DNA from: Methylococcales bacterium
GTDB lineage: Bacteria > Pseudomonadota > Gammaproteobacteria > Methylococcales > Methylomonadaceae
Direction: 5' to 3'
Length of the DNA stretch: 43,124 nucleotides
Assembly: GCA_030693155.1 (NCBI GenBank)
Contig: JAUYBJ010000252.1
Span: 1-43,124 of the forward strand
Positions within the stretch are counted from its first letter, which is position 1. Each line of letters opens with the position of its first letter. Below, piece after piece: positions 25,066 through 33,271 of this stretch. Below the pieces are notes generated by a model. It searched no databases. It had not been told where the DNA came from and was given only the letters and a program-made list of their open reading frames with translations. Position numbers and translations under genes: made by a program.

Positions 25066-25101
25066 AAAAAAGGCTGTCACCCGAAGATGACAGCCTTTTT
25101 T
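25066..25101 (-). terminator. Intrinsic terminator of rpsT
   Basis: AAAAAAGGCTGTCA and its inverse TGACAGCCTTTTTT form an 8-bp GC-containing stem extended by the A/T arms, with an 8-base loop. On the minus strand the stem is followed by a T-run, giving a standard rho-independent terminator 24 bases after rpsT. The A-run also makes it functional from the other side. Confidence 0.9.
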
Positions 25102-25124
25102 AGTAGCAGGTGAATCGTAAAGTA

Positions 25125-25388
25125 TTAAGCGATTGCTTTTACTTTAGCATTCAGTCTGCTTTTGCCACGCGAGGCTTTATTTTTATGGATAATGCCTTTG
25201 TTGACAGCAGAATCGATAATTGGCACTACGGTATTGTAGGCAGCTTGCGCTTTCTCTTTATCGCCTGCGTTTACAGCAGCAATAACTTTCTTTACAAAAG
25301 TACGTAAGTTGCTGCGTTGTCCTGCGTTGCGAACACGGCTTTTTTCCGCTTGTTTCGCACGCTTTTTAGCTTGTGCTGTGTTAGCCAT
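25125..25388 (-). CDS. rpsT: 30S ribosomal protein S20
   Basis: This 87-residue basic protein starts MANTAQAKKRAKQAEKSRVR and ends SRGKSRLNAKVKAIA, a clear bS20 sequence. It binds the 5' domain of 16S rRNA during 30S assembly. An in-frame ATG six codons upstream is open, but MANTAQAKKR is the family start. The gene is divergent from murJ, a common gammaproteobacterial arrangement. It has its own promoter and terminator. Confidence 0.97.
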   Translation of the reverse strand: MANTAQAKKRAKQAEKSRVRNAGQRSNLRTFVKKVIAAVNAGDKEKAQAAYNTVVPIIDSAVNKGIIHKNKASRGKSRLNAKVKAIA

Positions 25389-25426
25389 AGTGTCTCGATT
25401 CTTCAAAAGTTAGTTAATAGCCGTAC

Positions 25427-25455
25427 ATTATCTTTTTAACTGCTATTATTGTCAA
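25427..25455 (-). promoter_or_regulatory. Sigma-70 promoter of rpsT
   Basis: On the minus strand TTGACA is followed by 17 bases and GATAAT, a near-perfect sigma-70 promoter. The leader to the rpsT ATG would be about 30 bases. Confidence 0.8.
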
Positions 25456-25484
25456 TCTATTTAAACCATTAAGAGGACATAATA

Positions 25485-27029
25485 ATGAGTCGGCGGCTTT
25501 TTAAATCAACAATGGTAGTCGGCAGTATGACGCTTATATCCCGCTTATTGGGCTTTGTGCGTGATATGCTGATTGCGCGGTTGTTTGGTGTTGATGTCGC
25601 TACCGATGCGTTTTTTGTTGCTTTTAAAGTACCGAATTTTTTACGCCGCCTGTTTGCCGAAGGCGCGTTTGCTCATGCGTTTGTGCCTGTACTGTCCGAT
25701 TACAAAGAACAGGGCAGTCGTGCTGCACTAAAATTATTCATTGATAAAACCGCTGGGACACTCGCCGTGTGTTTATTGTTGATGACCGCCGCAGGCATCG
25801 TACTTGCACCGCTGTTAATTTTATTACTGGCTCCCGGTTTTTCGTGGCAAGGCACACAACATGATTTATCGGTGTTGATGCTGCAAATCACTTTCCCGTA
25901 CTTACTGTTTATTTCCCTGACCGCGTTTGCAGGCAGTATTTTAAATGCACATGGCAAATTCGCCATCCCCGCCTTAACCCCCGTATTTCTCAACATCTGC
26001 ATGATAGCGACAGCAATCTGGCTTGCGCCATTAATGGACACGCCAGTAGTCGCCTTGGCATGGGGGGTTTTTATTGCAGGCATCGTTCAGTTGGCTTTTC
26101 AAATTCCCAGCTTAATCGCGTTAGGTTTACTACCCCGACCACGCATTGATTTTAAAGATCAAGGCATTAATCGTGTGATTAAACTCATGCTACCCGCCAT
26201 GTTCAGCGTTTCGGTCACGCAAATTAATTTACTGCTCGATACCCTGATCGCCTCATTTTTAACTATCGGCAGCGTGTCATGGTTGTATTATTCAGACAGA
26301 TTGGTTGAATTTCCCTTGGGTATTTTAGGGCTGGCATTAGGCACAGTCATTTTACCCAATCTGGCAAATCATCACGCCGCCGACGACAGCGAGGCGTTTT
26401 CTCACGCGCTGGATTGGGGCTTGCGCTTGGTATTGTTGGTGGGAATGCCCGCCACCATCGGCTTATTCATGCTGGCTGAACCCATGTTATCCACGCTGTT
26501 TCAATACAACGAGTTCACCATCAATGACGTGCATTTGGCAGGACTCAGTTTACGCGCTTATGCACTGGGTTTACTGGGTTACTTACTCATTAAAGTGCTG
26601 GTTCCTGCCTTTACCGCCCGACAGGAACTAAAAACACCTGTGCGTTATGGAATTTACGCTATGATAACCAGCTTAGCGTTAAACGTAGTTCTGGTATTCC
26701 CATTAGCACACGCAGGTCTGGCATTAGCCACCTCATTAGGCGCGTTTTTCAATGCCGCCTTGTTGCTGAACAAGTTACTTAAAGACCGCGTATTTAAGCC
26801 TGCGAAAGGCTGGATATTATTTTTCAGCCGCGTATTATTGGCAAGTGCCGCGATGACAGCCGCATTATATTACTGGGTCAATGCCGACTGGTGGAATGCG
26901 TGGAACTCAACTGAGCGGGTGATTCATTTGCTCAAATGGATCGTCACAGGAATGCTAATCTATGTCGCAACCCTGTTACTGACGGGCTTAAAATTACGTC
27001 ATTTAACGATAACCAATTCAAAACCTTAG
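25485..27029 (+). CDS. murJ: Lipid II flippase MurJ (MviN)
   Basis: This 514-residue polytopic inner-membrane protein begins MSRRLFKSTMVVGSMTLISRLLGFVRDMLIARLFG and contains DAFFVAFKVPNFLRRLFAEGAFAHAFVPV, both hallmarks of MurJ. Fourteen hydrophobic segments are expected and the pattern fits. MurJ flips lipid II to the periplasm for peptidoglycan synthesis and is essential. AAGAGGA lies 8 bases before the ATG. ribF, often the next gene, is not present; a DUF1097 gene follows instead. Confidence 0.96.
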   Translation: MSRRLFKSTMVVGSMTLISRLLGFVRDMLIARLFGVDVATDAFFVAFKVPNFLRRLFAEGAFAHAFVPVLSDYKEQGSRAALKLFIDKTAGTLAVCLLLMTAAGIVLAPLLILLLAPGFSWQGTQHDLSVLMLQITFPYLLFISLTAFAGSILNAHGKFAIPALTPVFLNICMIATAIWLAPLMDTPVVALAWGVFIAGIVQLAFQIPSLIALGLLPRPRIDFKDQGINRVIKLMLPAMFSVSVTQINLLLDTLIASFLTIGSVSWLYYSDRLVEFPLGILGLALGTVILPNLANHHAADDSEAFSHALDWGLRLVLLVGMPATIGLFMLAEPMLSTLFQYNEFTINDVHLAGLSLRAYALGLLGYLLIKVLVPAFTARQELKTPVRYGIYAMITSLALNVVLVFPLAHAGLALATSLGAFFNAALLLNKLLKDRVFKPAKGWILFFSRVLLASAAMTAALYYWVNADWWNAWNSTERVIHLLKWIVTGMLIYVATLLLTGLKLRHLTITNSKP

Positions 27030-27097
27030 CTTGCATGGACTACCTCAACATGAAAGCTAATTATCATAACCGAGGTGAATCATTTGGAGATGTATCT

Positions 27098-27622
27098 ATG
27101 AACAATTTGACTGCTCTTTCTTTAAGTATTGGTATTTTAAGTGGTGTTGCAACATTCTTATGCGTCGGCCCGACAGCGGGCTTGTTTCTAATTTGGGCAG
27201 CGACTATTGCATGGGCAGCCTATTTTGCACTGGGCGCGACTGATGCGGCATTAAAAAGTGTCATCGTCTGTGGCGCGTTTGGTGTCCTAATGGCATCGGT
27301 AACCGCTATTTTAATTGCCAGTGTTGCAGGATCAGCTGCATTTTCTATTCTGGCATCACTGGCAGTTGCGATTTCTGTAATTGTCCTGTGCCTTGCCGCA
27401 CATTTTCCAGAACTGGCAGCCATTCCAGCCAGCGTATTAGGTTATTCAGCAACTTTCGCTTATTTATTAGAAGGCGGTAAATTAAACCACGATGTACTGC
27501 TCGGCATTTCTTGGGGCAATCCATTATTGATCGTCACTGCGTCTATCGCAATCGGCGCGTATTTTGGTAAAGGTTCAGTATTATTCAGCAACAAAATATT
27601 AGAATCTTTCAACAAAAAATAA
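27098..27622 (+). CDS. DUF1097 inner-membrane protein
   Basis: This 174-residue protein has about five hydrophobic segments, with FLIWAATIAWAAYFALGATD near the N-terminus and NPLLIVTASIAIGAYFGKGS near the C-terminus. The pattern resembles DUF1097 (YcdZ-like) proteins of unknown function. I chose the ATG at 27098 because GGAGA lies about 6 bases upstream and the predicted first membrane segment starts there; the frame is open further upstream into murJ. It follows murJ by 68 bp and may be co-transcribed. Confidence 0.75.
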   Translation: MNNLTALSLSIGILSGVATFLCVGPTAGLFLIWAATIAWAAYFALGATDAALKSVIVCGAFGVLMASVTAILIASVAGSAAFSILASLAVAISVIVLCLAAHFPELAAIPASVLGYSATFAYLLEGGKLNHDVLLGISWGNPLLIVTASIAIGAYFGKGSVLFSNKILESFNKK

Positions 27623-27634
27623 GCGCGTAAGTTG

Positions 27635-27663
27635 ATAGGGGCAATGAACCGCATTGCCCCTAT
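27635..27663 (+). terminator. Hairpin terminator after the DUF1097 gene
   Basis: ATAGGGGCAATG and CATTGCCCCTAT form a perfect 12-bp stem with a 5-base loop, followed by TATT. The T-run is short but the position fits termination of murJ-DUF1097. Confidence 0.7.
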
Positions 27664-27775
27664 TATTCAATGTCAGCCAGTTGCTTTATTTATCTTTTCT
27701 CCCGCACTCCCTCCCCAAAAACAACAATGATGCTTGCTAAAGCATTGACCTCATAAACACCTAATCAAAAACAGC

Positions 27776-30175
27776 ATGACCACAGCCAATCTGTACACCA
27801 AACTCAAACAAGCCAAGAGCGAAGAAGACGTTAAAGACATTTACATCAAAGCCTTGGGACTCAAAAGTTACACCAAAGGCTTGATAGACATCCGCACCGA
27901 TGAAATCTGGTTTGAAGCCAAAGACACAGGCAAATATTCCAGCTACGCCATGTTCACGCAACTACTGCATTATGTTCAGGACGGACTGAATAAAGGCGAA
28001 AACCTGCCACCATTTTTAGCCGTCATCGACACCGAAAAAGCCGCGTTGATGAAAACAACGGACGTGTTGCCATTTCTTGCTAAAAAAACCGTCAAGTGGG
28101 GCAAATCCGCCAGCCAATACCCCAAAGAAGCACTCGATGAAGTGTCCGCCCACATCGGTACACACTTTGTCTCGTTCAAAATTGCCACCCATGAAGACGA
28201 ATTTATCGCCACCGTCAAAGCAGCGATAAAATCAGGCGACATCCTGCGCACCCAGATAACACCCGACAACCTTAAACAAGTATTTGATAAATGGGTCGTG
28301 ATGATAGGGCGGGAAATAAAAGACGTGAGTGAAGAACACTACGCGCTGTTATTTTTTGCCGACATCATGCACGACGGCACAATCTCCACACACGCCAACT
28401 TACCCGCCGAATTACTGCACAAAAACAACGCCCCCGTGTTTCTGTTAGGCGGCAAAATCTACGAATTGAGCAACAAAGAAGGCTATCGCCAGTTTTGGGC
28501 GATTTACCACCGCCCGCCCAAAGCCGAATACCGCGATTACTTGCTGGAACGCCGCGACAGCTTGATTCCACTGGATGAACGCAGTTTTAAAGGCGCGTAT
28601 TACACGCCGCTCGCCGTCGTCGATAAAGCCTACGACAAACTCGCGGAAACCTTGGGCAAAAACTGGCAGAAAAATTACATTGTTTGGGATATGTGTTGCG
28701 GCGTGGGCAATCTGGAAGTCAAACACTCCAACCCGCGCAACATCTACATGAGTACCTTGGATCAAGCCGATGTAGATGTGATGAAAGCGACTAAAACTTG
28801 TGTCGCCGCCCAGCGTTTTCAATACGATTATTTGAACGATGACATAACCGACGACGGCAAGATTGATTATCGCCTGACGGATAAAGTCCCCGACGGTTTA
28901 CGCAAAGCCATTGCGGAGGGGAAAAAGATTTTGGTGTTGATTAATCCGCCGTATGCGGAGGCGGCGAATACTTTAGGTAAGGAAGGAAAAATAGATGTAG
29001 CGACGACAAAAATCGGTTCGTTAATGAACAGCGAGGATTACGGTTACGCAGCGAGAGAATTATTTGTGCAGTTCATGGCTAGAATCGCAAAAGAAATACC
29101 AAACGCTACATTGGCAATGTTTAGCACTTTGAAATATGTCAACGCGCCAAACTTTGAAAAATTTAGACAGATTTGGAACGCCGAGTATTTAGGTGGTTTT
29201 GTGGTTCATACCAAAGCATTTGATGGTTTAAAAGGTAATTTTCCAATCGGATTTTTGGTTTGGAGGACAAATCAAAATGCCAAGAAAAAAATTGTTATTT
29301 CAGAAGTCACTACCGAAGTTTTGGATAAGAAAGTTAAAGCCATTGGTGAAAAAACGTTTTATAACTTGCCGAATAAAAACTTTTTAAGTGATTGGATTGT
29401 TCGCCCGCGCTCGAATAAACAAAATGCTTTACCGTTAAAAAATGCTTTTACTCCAACAACAAGTACAAAAGATGTAAGAGGCGATAAGTGGGCGGATGGC
29501 GCAATTGGCTCAATGATTTGCTTTGGCAATGATATACAGCACGCGAATCAAGGCACTGCAATCTTATCATCTGGATACTGTAGTGCTGGTGGTTTCTTTG
29601 TGACAGATAAAAATATTTGGCAAGCGGCTGTTATTTTTTCAGTTCGTCAATCGATTAAACATTCTTGGATAAATCACAACGACCAATTTTTACAACCTAC
29701 CGCGTTGTTATCCGATGAATTCAAAAACGACTGTTTAATATGGATGTTATTCAACGGGAAAAATCTGACCGCCAGCGCAAACGACCTTGAATGGAACGGC
29801 AAAAAGTGGGCAATCGTCAATCACTTCATCCCCTACACCGAGACGGAAGTCAACGCGCCAGACCGCTTTGAATCGGATTTTATGGTGCAGTATTTAGCGA
29901 AAAAGAAACTATCAAAAGAAGCCAAAGCGGTATTGGATGCAGGGCGCGAATTATGGCAAGCGTATTTTTCTGAAACAGACGTGCGCAGTGTGCGTGATGA
30001 ATTGAAATTAAACCGCGCCGATGTCGGCTGGTATCAGATTCGCAACGCCCTGAAAGCGCGTAATGCCAGCGGCGACAGCACGCCTGTGGATTTTGGCGCA
30101 TTTGAAACCGCCTACAAAACCTTAAGCGAAAAACTGCAACCGCAAGTGTTTGAGTTGGGTTTTTTGCGGATTTAA
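27776..30175 (+). CDS. Single-chain restriction-modification-like protein (nuclease-like N-terminus, N6-adenine methyltransferase)
   Basis: The protein has 799 residues. The N-terminus has GLIDIRTDEIWFEAKD, with Asp38, Glu47 and Lys49 in a D-(E)xK arrangement like a PD-(D/E)XK nuclease. The methyltransferase part has SFKGAYYTP, motif I DMCCGVGNLE (from residue 305) and the catalytic motif IV NPPY (390-393), which indicates N6-adenine methylation. The following section should hold the target recognition domain. It is the AT-rich stretch at about 29000-29760, where sample 60-base blocks are 28-37% GC against about 52% on both sides. No separate specificity or restriction subunit is nearby, so it most resembles a type IIG enzyme, though short for that class. 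The function could also be a solitary methylase. Confidence 0.75.
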   Translation: MTTANLYTKLKQAKSEEDVKDIYIKALGLKSYTKGLIDIRTDEIWFEAKDTGKYSSYAMFTQLLHYVQDGLNKGENLPPFLAVIDTEKAALMKTTDVLPFLAKKTVKWGKSASQYPKEALDEVSAHIGTHFVSFKIATHEDEFIATVKAAIKSGDILRTQITPDNLKQVFDKWVVMIGREIKDVSEEHYALLFFADIMHDGTISTHANLPAELLHKNNAPVFLLGGKIYELSNKEGYRQFWAIYHRPPKAEYRDYLLERRDSLIPLDERSFKGAYYTPLAVVDKAYDKLAETLGKNWQKNYIVWDMCCGVGNLEVKHSNPRNIYMSTLDQADVDVMKATKTCVAAQRFQYDYLNDDITDDGKIDYRLTDKVPDGLRKAIAEGKKILVLINPPYAEAANTLGKEGKIDVATTKIGSLMNSEDYGYAARELFVQFMARIAKEIPNATLAMFSTLKYVNAPNFEKFRQIWNAEYLGGFVVHTKAFDGLKGNFPIGFLVWRTNQNAKKKIVISEVTTEVLDKKVKAIGEKTFYNLPNKNFLSDWIVRPRSNKQNALPLKNAFTPTTSTKDVRGDKWADGAIGSMICFGNDIQHANQGTAILSSGYCSAGGFFVTDKNIWQAAVIFSVRQSIKHSWINHNDQFLQPTALLSDEFKNDCLIWMLFNGKNLTASANDLEWNGKKWAIVNHFIPYTETEVNAPDRFESDFMVQYLAKKKLSKEAKAVLDAGRELWQAYFSETDVRSVRDELKLNRADVGWYQIRNALKARNASGDSTPVDFGAFETAYKTLSEKLQPQVFELGFLRI

Positions 30176-30177
30176 AT

Positions 30178-30251
30178 GTAGGGTGGGCAACGCTTTTCTG
30201 CCCACCGTTTAACCTGCAAGCGGTGGGCAAAAAGAACGTTGCCCACCCTAC
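30178..30251. repeat. 74-bp palindrome of the GTAGGGTGGGC repeat family
   Basis: The outer arms GTAGGGTGGGCAACG and CGTTGCCCACCCTAC are exact inverses. Nested inside are CTGCCCACCG and CGGTGGGCA. The element fills the space between the converging restriction-modification-like gene and epmB, and may serve as a terminator for both. Confidence 0.8.
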
Positions 30252-30259
30252 GAAGTGAT

Positions 30260-31261
30260 TCACCCCACCACATACCGCTTAGACTCCGCCCCCGCGACTT
30301 CTTTAACCAACTTAGGTACAAGATACCCCGACAAACTGGCTTGTACCCGTTCCATTAATAATAAAGCCTCGGTTTCTGACACGGCAAAATGCCCTGTACC
30401 TGTGGCTTTGTCTAATAGATGCAGGTAGTAGGGAATTACGCCGTGTTGGAATAAGCGTTCGCTGAGTTCACAGAGTACAGCCGCATCGTCATTGACTCCT
30501 TTTAACAGCACGGATTGATTCAATAAGGTGATGCCGTGCTTTTTGAGTTGTTGGCAGGCGGTGATGACGCGCTGATTGAGTTCGTTGGTGTGGTTGCAAT
30601 GTAGCACTAGGATGATTTGTTTGGGGCTTTCGGTTAGGGTGTGAATGAGTTTGGGGGTGATACGCGCAGGCAGTACGATGGGCAAGCGGCTATGGATGCG
30701 GATGCGTTTGATGTGATCGATTTGATTGATTTGTTCGATGAGGCGGGTAAGTCTGGCATCGTTGAGTAATAAGGGGTCGCCGCCGCTGAAAATAACTTCG
30801 TGGATGCTGGGGTCGTTTTGTATGCTGAGGATGGCGGCGTGTTCTTGCTGTTTGCTGAGTTGTAAGTCGGCGTAGGGGAAGTTACGGCGGAAACAATAGC
30901 GGCAGTTAATGGCGCAACTGCCTGTGTTGATGAGTAATACGCGCCCTCGGTATTTGTGCAGGATGCCTGTTTGGGTAGCAGCGGGTAAGTCGCCGACGGG
31001 GTCGTTCGTATAACCTGCATAAAACACGAGTTCATCTGTTATCGGCAGTACTTGGCGCAATAAGGGGTCGTGTGGGTTGCCCTTTTCCATGCTGGCGGCA
31101 AAACTTAACGGCACACGCAAGGCGAACTGTTGCGCGGCACTTGTTGATACAGCTAAGTCACTGGGATTTAAGTCTAAATACCGACACAGGTCGTCTATGT
31201 TGGTGAAGGCTTGGGCGAGTTGTTGTTGCCAGTTCTTGGCAAAATGAGCGGTTTCGGTCAT
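30260..31261 (-). CDS. epmB: EF-P lysine 2,3-aminomutase EpmB
   Basis: This 333-residue radical SAM enzyme has the cluster motif CAINCRYC in LLINTGSCAINCRYCFRRNFPY and a PLP-binding region towards the C-terminus. EpmB converts L-alpha-lysine to (R)-beta-lysine, which EpmA attaches to Lys34 of EF-P. The chain is intact from MTETAHFAKNWQQQLAQAF to the end and of normal length. Ancestrally it would lie head-to-head with efp. Here the efp side is occupied by an efp remnant and a foreign export operon, and a second broken copy of the epmB 5' end lies at 36029-36432. Confidence 0.94.
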   Translation of the reverse strand: MTETAHFAKNWQQQLAQAFTNIDDLCRYLDLNPSDLAVSTSAAQQFALRVPLSFAASMEKGNPHDPLLRQVLPITDELVFYAGYTNDPVGDLPAATQTGILHKYRGRVLLINTGSCAINCRYCFRRNFPYADLQLSKQQEHAAILSIQNDPSIHEVIFSGGDPLLLNDARLTRLIEQINQIDHIKRIRIHSRLPIVLPARITPKLIHTLTESPKQIILVLHCNHTNELNQRVITACQQLKKHGITLLNQSVLLKGVNDDAAVLCELSERLFQHGVIPYYLHLLDKATGTGHFAVSETEALLLMERVQASLSGYLVPKLVKEVAGAESKRYVVG

Positions 31262-31302
31262 GCGTGGATTATTTAAGGTTTCTATTCAAGGATTGCCTCT
31301 AT

Positions 31303-31308
31303 TATAAT
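31303..31308 (+). promoter_or_regulatory. Duplicated efp promoter -10, now facing the export operon
   Basis: TATAAT lies in CTCTATTATAATTG, the counterpart of the efp -10 at 36474-36479. The context is conserved in both copies. Because the efp coding part here is reduced to 13 codons, the next genes it could transcribe are the ABC-HlyD-TolC operon. Confidence 0.5.
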
Positions 31309-31345
31309 TGCCTGACTTTATATTGCTTATCATCTTGAGGATAAA

Positions 31346-31384
31346 ATAATCAGTTATAGTGCCAGTGAGTTTAATGCTGGGTTG
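31346..31384 (+). pseudogene. efp 5' remnant with ATA in place of the start codon
   Basis: The codons ATA-ATC-AGT-TAT-AGT-GCC-AGT-GAG-TTT align with the efp start ATG-GCT-AGT-TAT-AGT-ACC-AGT-GAG-TTT at 36515. The upstream CATCTTGAGGATAAA leader is also identical. Similarity ends after about 13 codons. It cannot be translated as EF-P. Confidence 0.85.
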
Positions 31385-31591
31385 CTGTCCAGATTTGAAA
31401 CTCATACAGAAATCAGTGAAATAAAACAGACGGGTGGTGCAAAAAGCCCACGATGACTCTCTGGCGAGTGAGTTAGTCGGAGTGCCTAATCTCCTTGTCC
31501 TCGCGTAGGTACACGCCATGTTTTTAACGTGGCAGTGAACGAAAATCAAGAAAAATATCGGTTACCGTAATCTTAACCATAACCTAATTCT
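31385..31591 (+). other. Leader region of the export operon, no gene seen
   Basis: These 207 bp lie between the efp remnant and the ABC gene. A minus-strand frame crosses the region but shows no ribosome site or known family, and it continues through the duplicated efp leader. A weak GCCATG/CGTGGC stem occurs near 31517-31536. I see no Shine-Dalgarno sequence before the ABC start. Confidence 0.4.
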
Positions 31592-33271
31592 ATGAATACT
31601 CACGAAACACAGTCCCCCCTAGAACGTCTGCAACAACTCATTAACTTAGAACGTGAAGACATCAGTACACTGATTGCGTACGGTGTTGGTATTGGTTTAT
31701 TGTCACTGGCAACACCTGTTGCGGTGCAGGCATTGGTGAATACCATTGCTTTTGGTGCGTTATTCCAGCCATTACTGGTGCTAACGCTGGTATTGCTCGT
31801 ATTAATCAGCTTTAGTAATACCTTGGTTGCCTTGCAGTTTTATGTGGTGGAAAAATTGCAACGCCGTTTATTTATTCGTCTGTTTGGTGATATAGCGTTG
31901 CGTCTGCAACAAGCTCAGATTGCCATTCGTGACGATCATTATCTTCCTGAGTTGGCGAACCGTTTTTTTGATGTAGTCACTCTGCAAAAAACAACCGCCG
32001 TGCTGTTATTGGAAACCTTAGGGTATGTGCTGCAAACCGTGATAGGTATGCTGCTGCTTGGGTTTTATCATCCATTGCTGTTGGCTTTTGACTTGTTTTT
32101 AATCACCGTGCTGGCACTGATTTTATTTGTCATGAGTAAAAACGGGGTAAAAACCGCGATTATAGAATCAAAAACCAAATACGCGGCGGCGGCATGGCTG
32201 GAAAATATCGCTACCAATCCTTTATTGGGCAAATCAGCCAGCGACAGAGCCTTTTTAAAAGCAAGAACTGAGCGTATCGCGCTTGACTACCTAGAGGCGT
32301 GCATCCAGCATTTTCGGGTATTAAATCGGCAAAATATCAGCGCGTTAGCACTGCATACTATCGCCAGTACCCTATTGTTAGGTATGGGCGGGTGGCTGGT
32401 CATTGATCATCAACTCAGTTTAGGACAATTGATTGCTGCTGAATTAGTAGTGAGTGCCATGATTTACGGTCTAACACGCTTAGGTAAAATGATGGAGACT
32501 TACTACACCTTGCTGGTCAGTGTTGATAAAATCGGGCATTTACTGGACTTACCCCAAGAAGCGACTCAGGGCATGACACTTAATGTCAGAAATAAACCCT
32601 ATCAGGTTGATATATATGGTATTTATTTACCAGAAAGCCTCTATTTAGATGTGTTACGCGGTTTTGACTTGCATCTTGCCGCTGGCGAATCACTAGTGAT
32701 TAGTCAAGGCAGCAATCGAGGAAGTTTGCTGGATGTATTATTTGGACTACGCACCCCTAATGCGGGTTATGTCTGCCTTGAGAATCATGATTTGCGTGAT
32801 CTTAATTTGGGTCTGTTGCGGGACACGGTGAGTTTAGTGCGTGATGCTGAACAAATCGAAGCCACTATACTGGATAACTTGCATTTCGGTACTGAATTTG
32901 AGTTGCAAACGCTACAGCAGGTCTTGAAGCAAGTCGGACTGCAAAATACCATTAGTCAGTTACCCGATGGTTTAAATACTCAATTAGGCATCAATGGAAT
33001 GCCACTGACCCCTGAGCAGAGTTTGCGATTGACACTGGCAAGGGCAATGCTTAAACGACCACGGCTATTATTATTGGATGGCGTGTTGGATCGCATTGAT
33101 CCAGATATTTTACCCGCACTGCTTGAGGTCTTAGTGGCACATGACGCGCCGTGGACGTTGATTGTCAATAGTCACCATCCACAGGTTATTGCCCGTTGCC
33201 AACGCCATATCCGTATTGAGCAAGGTGTACCGTTTGCAATAACCACTGACATTGACGGTAAAAACCAATGA
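31592..33271 (+). CDS. ABC exporter-like protein with degenerate nucleotide-binding domain
   Basis: The protein has 559 residues. A six-helix exporter membrane domain spans about 25-310 (LIAYGVGIGLLSLATPVAVQ, TVIGMLLLGFYHPLLLAFD, TIASTLLLGMGGWLVID). The C-terminal half aligns with an ABC ATPase, but the key residues are altered. The Walker A position reads ISQGSNRGSLLD with no lysine, the Q-loop reads LVRDAEQ, the LSGGQ signature reads LTPEQ, and Walker B reads LLLLDGVLD with glycine for the catalytic glutamate. The H-loop histidine region (IVNSHHP) remains. The reading frame is intact, so this looks like constrained loss of catalysis, not decay. It is first in an operon with an adaptor and a TolC, whose start overlaps are both ATGA. 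It could move substrate by another energy source, or act with a separate ATPase. Confidence 0.85.
   Translation: MNTHETQSPLERLQQLINLEREDISTLIAYGVGIGLLSLATPVAVQALVNTIAFGALFQPLLVLTLVLLVLISFSNTLVALQFYVVEKLQRRLFIRLFGDIALRLQQAQIAIRDDHYLPELANRFFDVVTLQKTTAVLLLETLGYVLQTVIGMLLLGFYHPLLLAFDLFLITVLALILFVMSKNGVKTAIIESKTKYAAAAWLENIATNPLLGKSASDRAFLKARTERIALDYLEACIQHFRVLNRQNISALALHTIASTLLLGMGGWLVIDHQLSLGQLIAAELVVSAMIYGLTRLGKMMETYYTLLVSVDKIGHLLDLPQEATQGMTLNVRNKPYQVDIYGIYLPESLYLDVLRGFDLHLAAGESLVISQGSNRGSLLDVLFGLRTPNAGYVCLENHDLRDLNLGLLRDTVSLVRDAEQIEATILDNLHFGTEFELQTLQQVLKQVGLQNTISQLPDGLNTQLGINGMPLTPEQSLRLTLARAMLKRPRLLLLDGVLDRIDPDILPALLEVLVAHDAPWTLIVNSHHPQVIARCQRHIRIEQGVPFAITTDIDGKNQ

Larger units (their letters stand above)
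30955..31384. repeat. Left copy of the duplicated epmB-efp junction
   Basis: About 430 bp covering the first third of epmB, the divergent promoter region and 13 codons of efp recur in the same orientation at 36029-36553, where the MITE is extra. A 57-bp sample (TTTTCCATGCTGGCGGCA onward) has 5 mismatches; other parts differ more and carry small indels. In this copy the epmB side is functional and the efp side is broken. Confidence 0.85.

Noticed and set aside
31286-31549. Minus-strand frame of 87 residues upstream of the ABC gene
   Set aside because: It runs through the duplicated efp leader in antisense, and I recognise no family or ribosome site.
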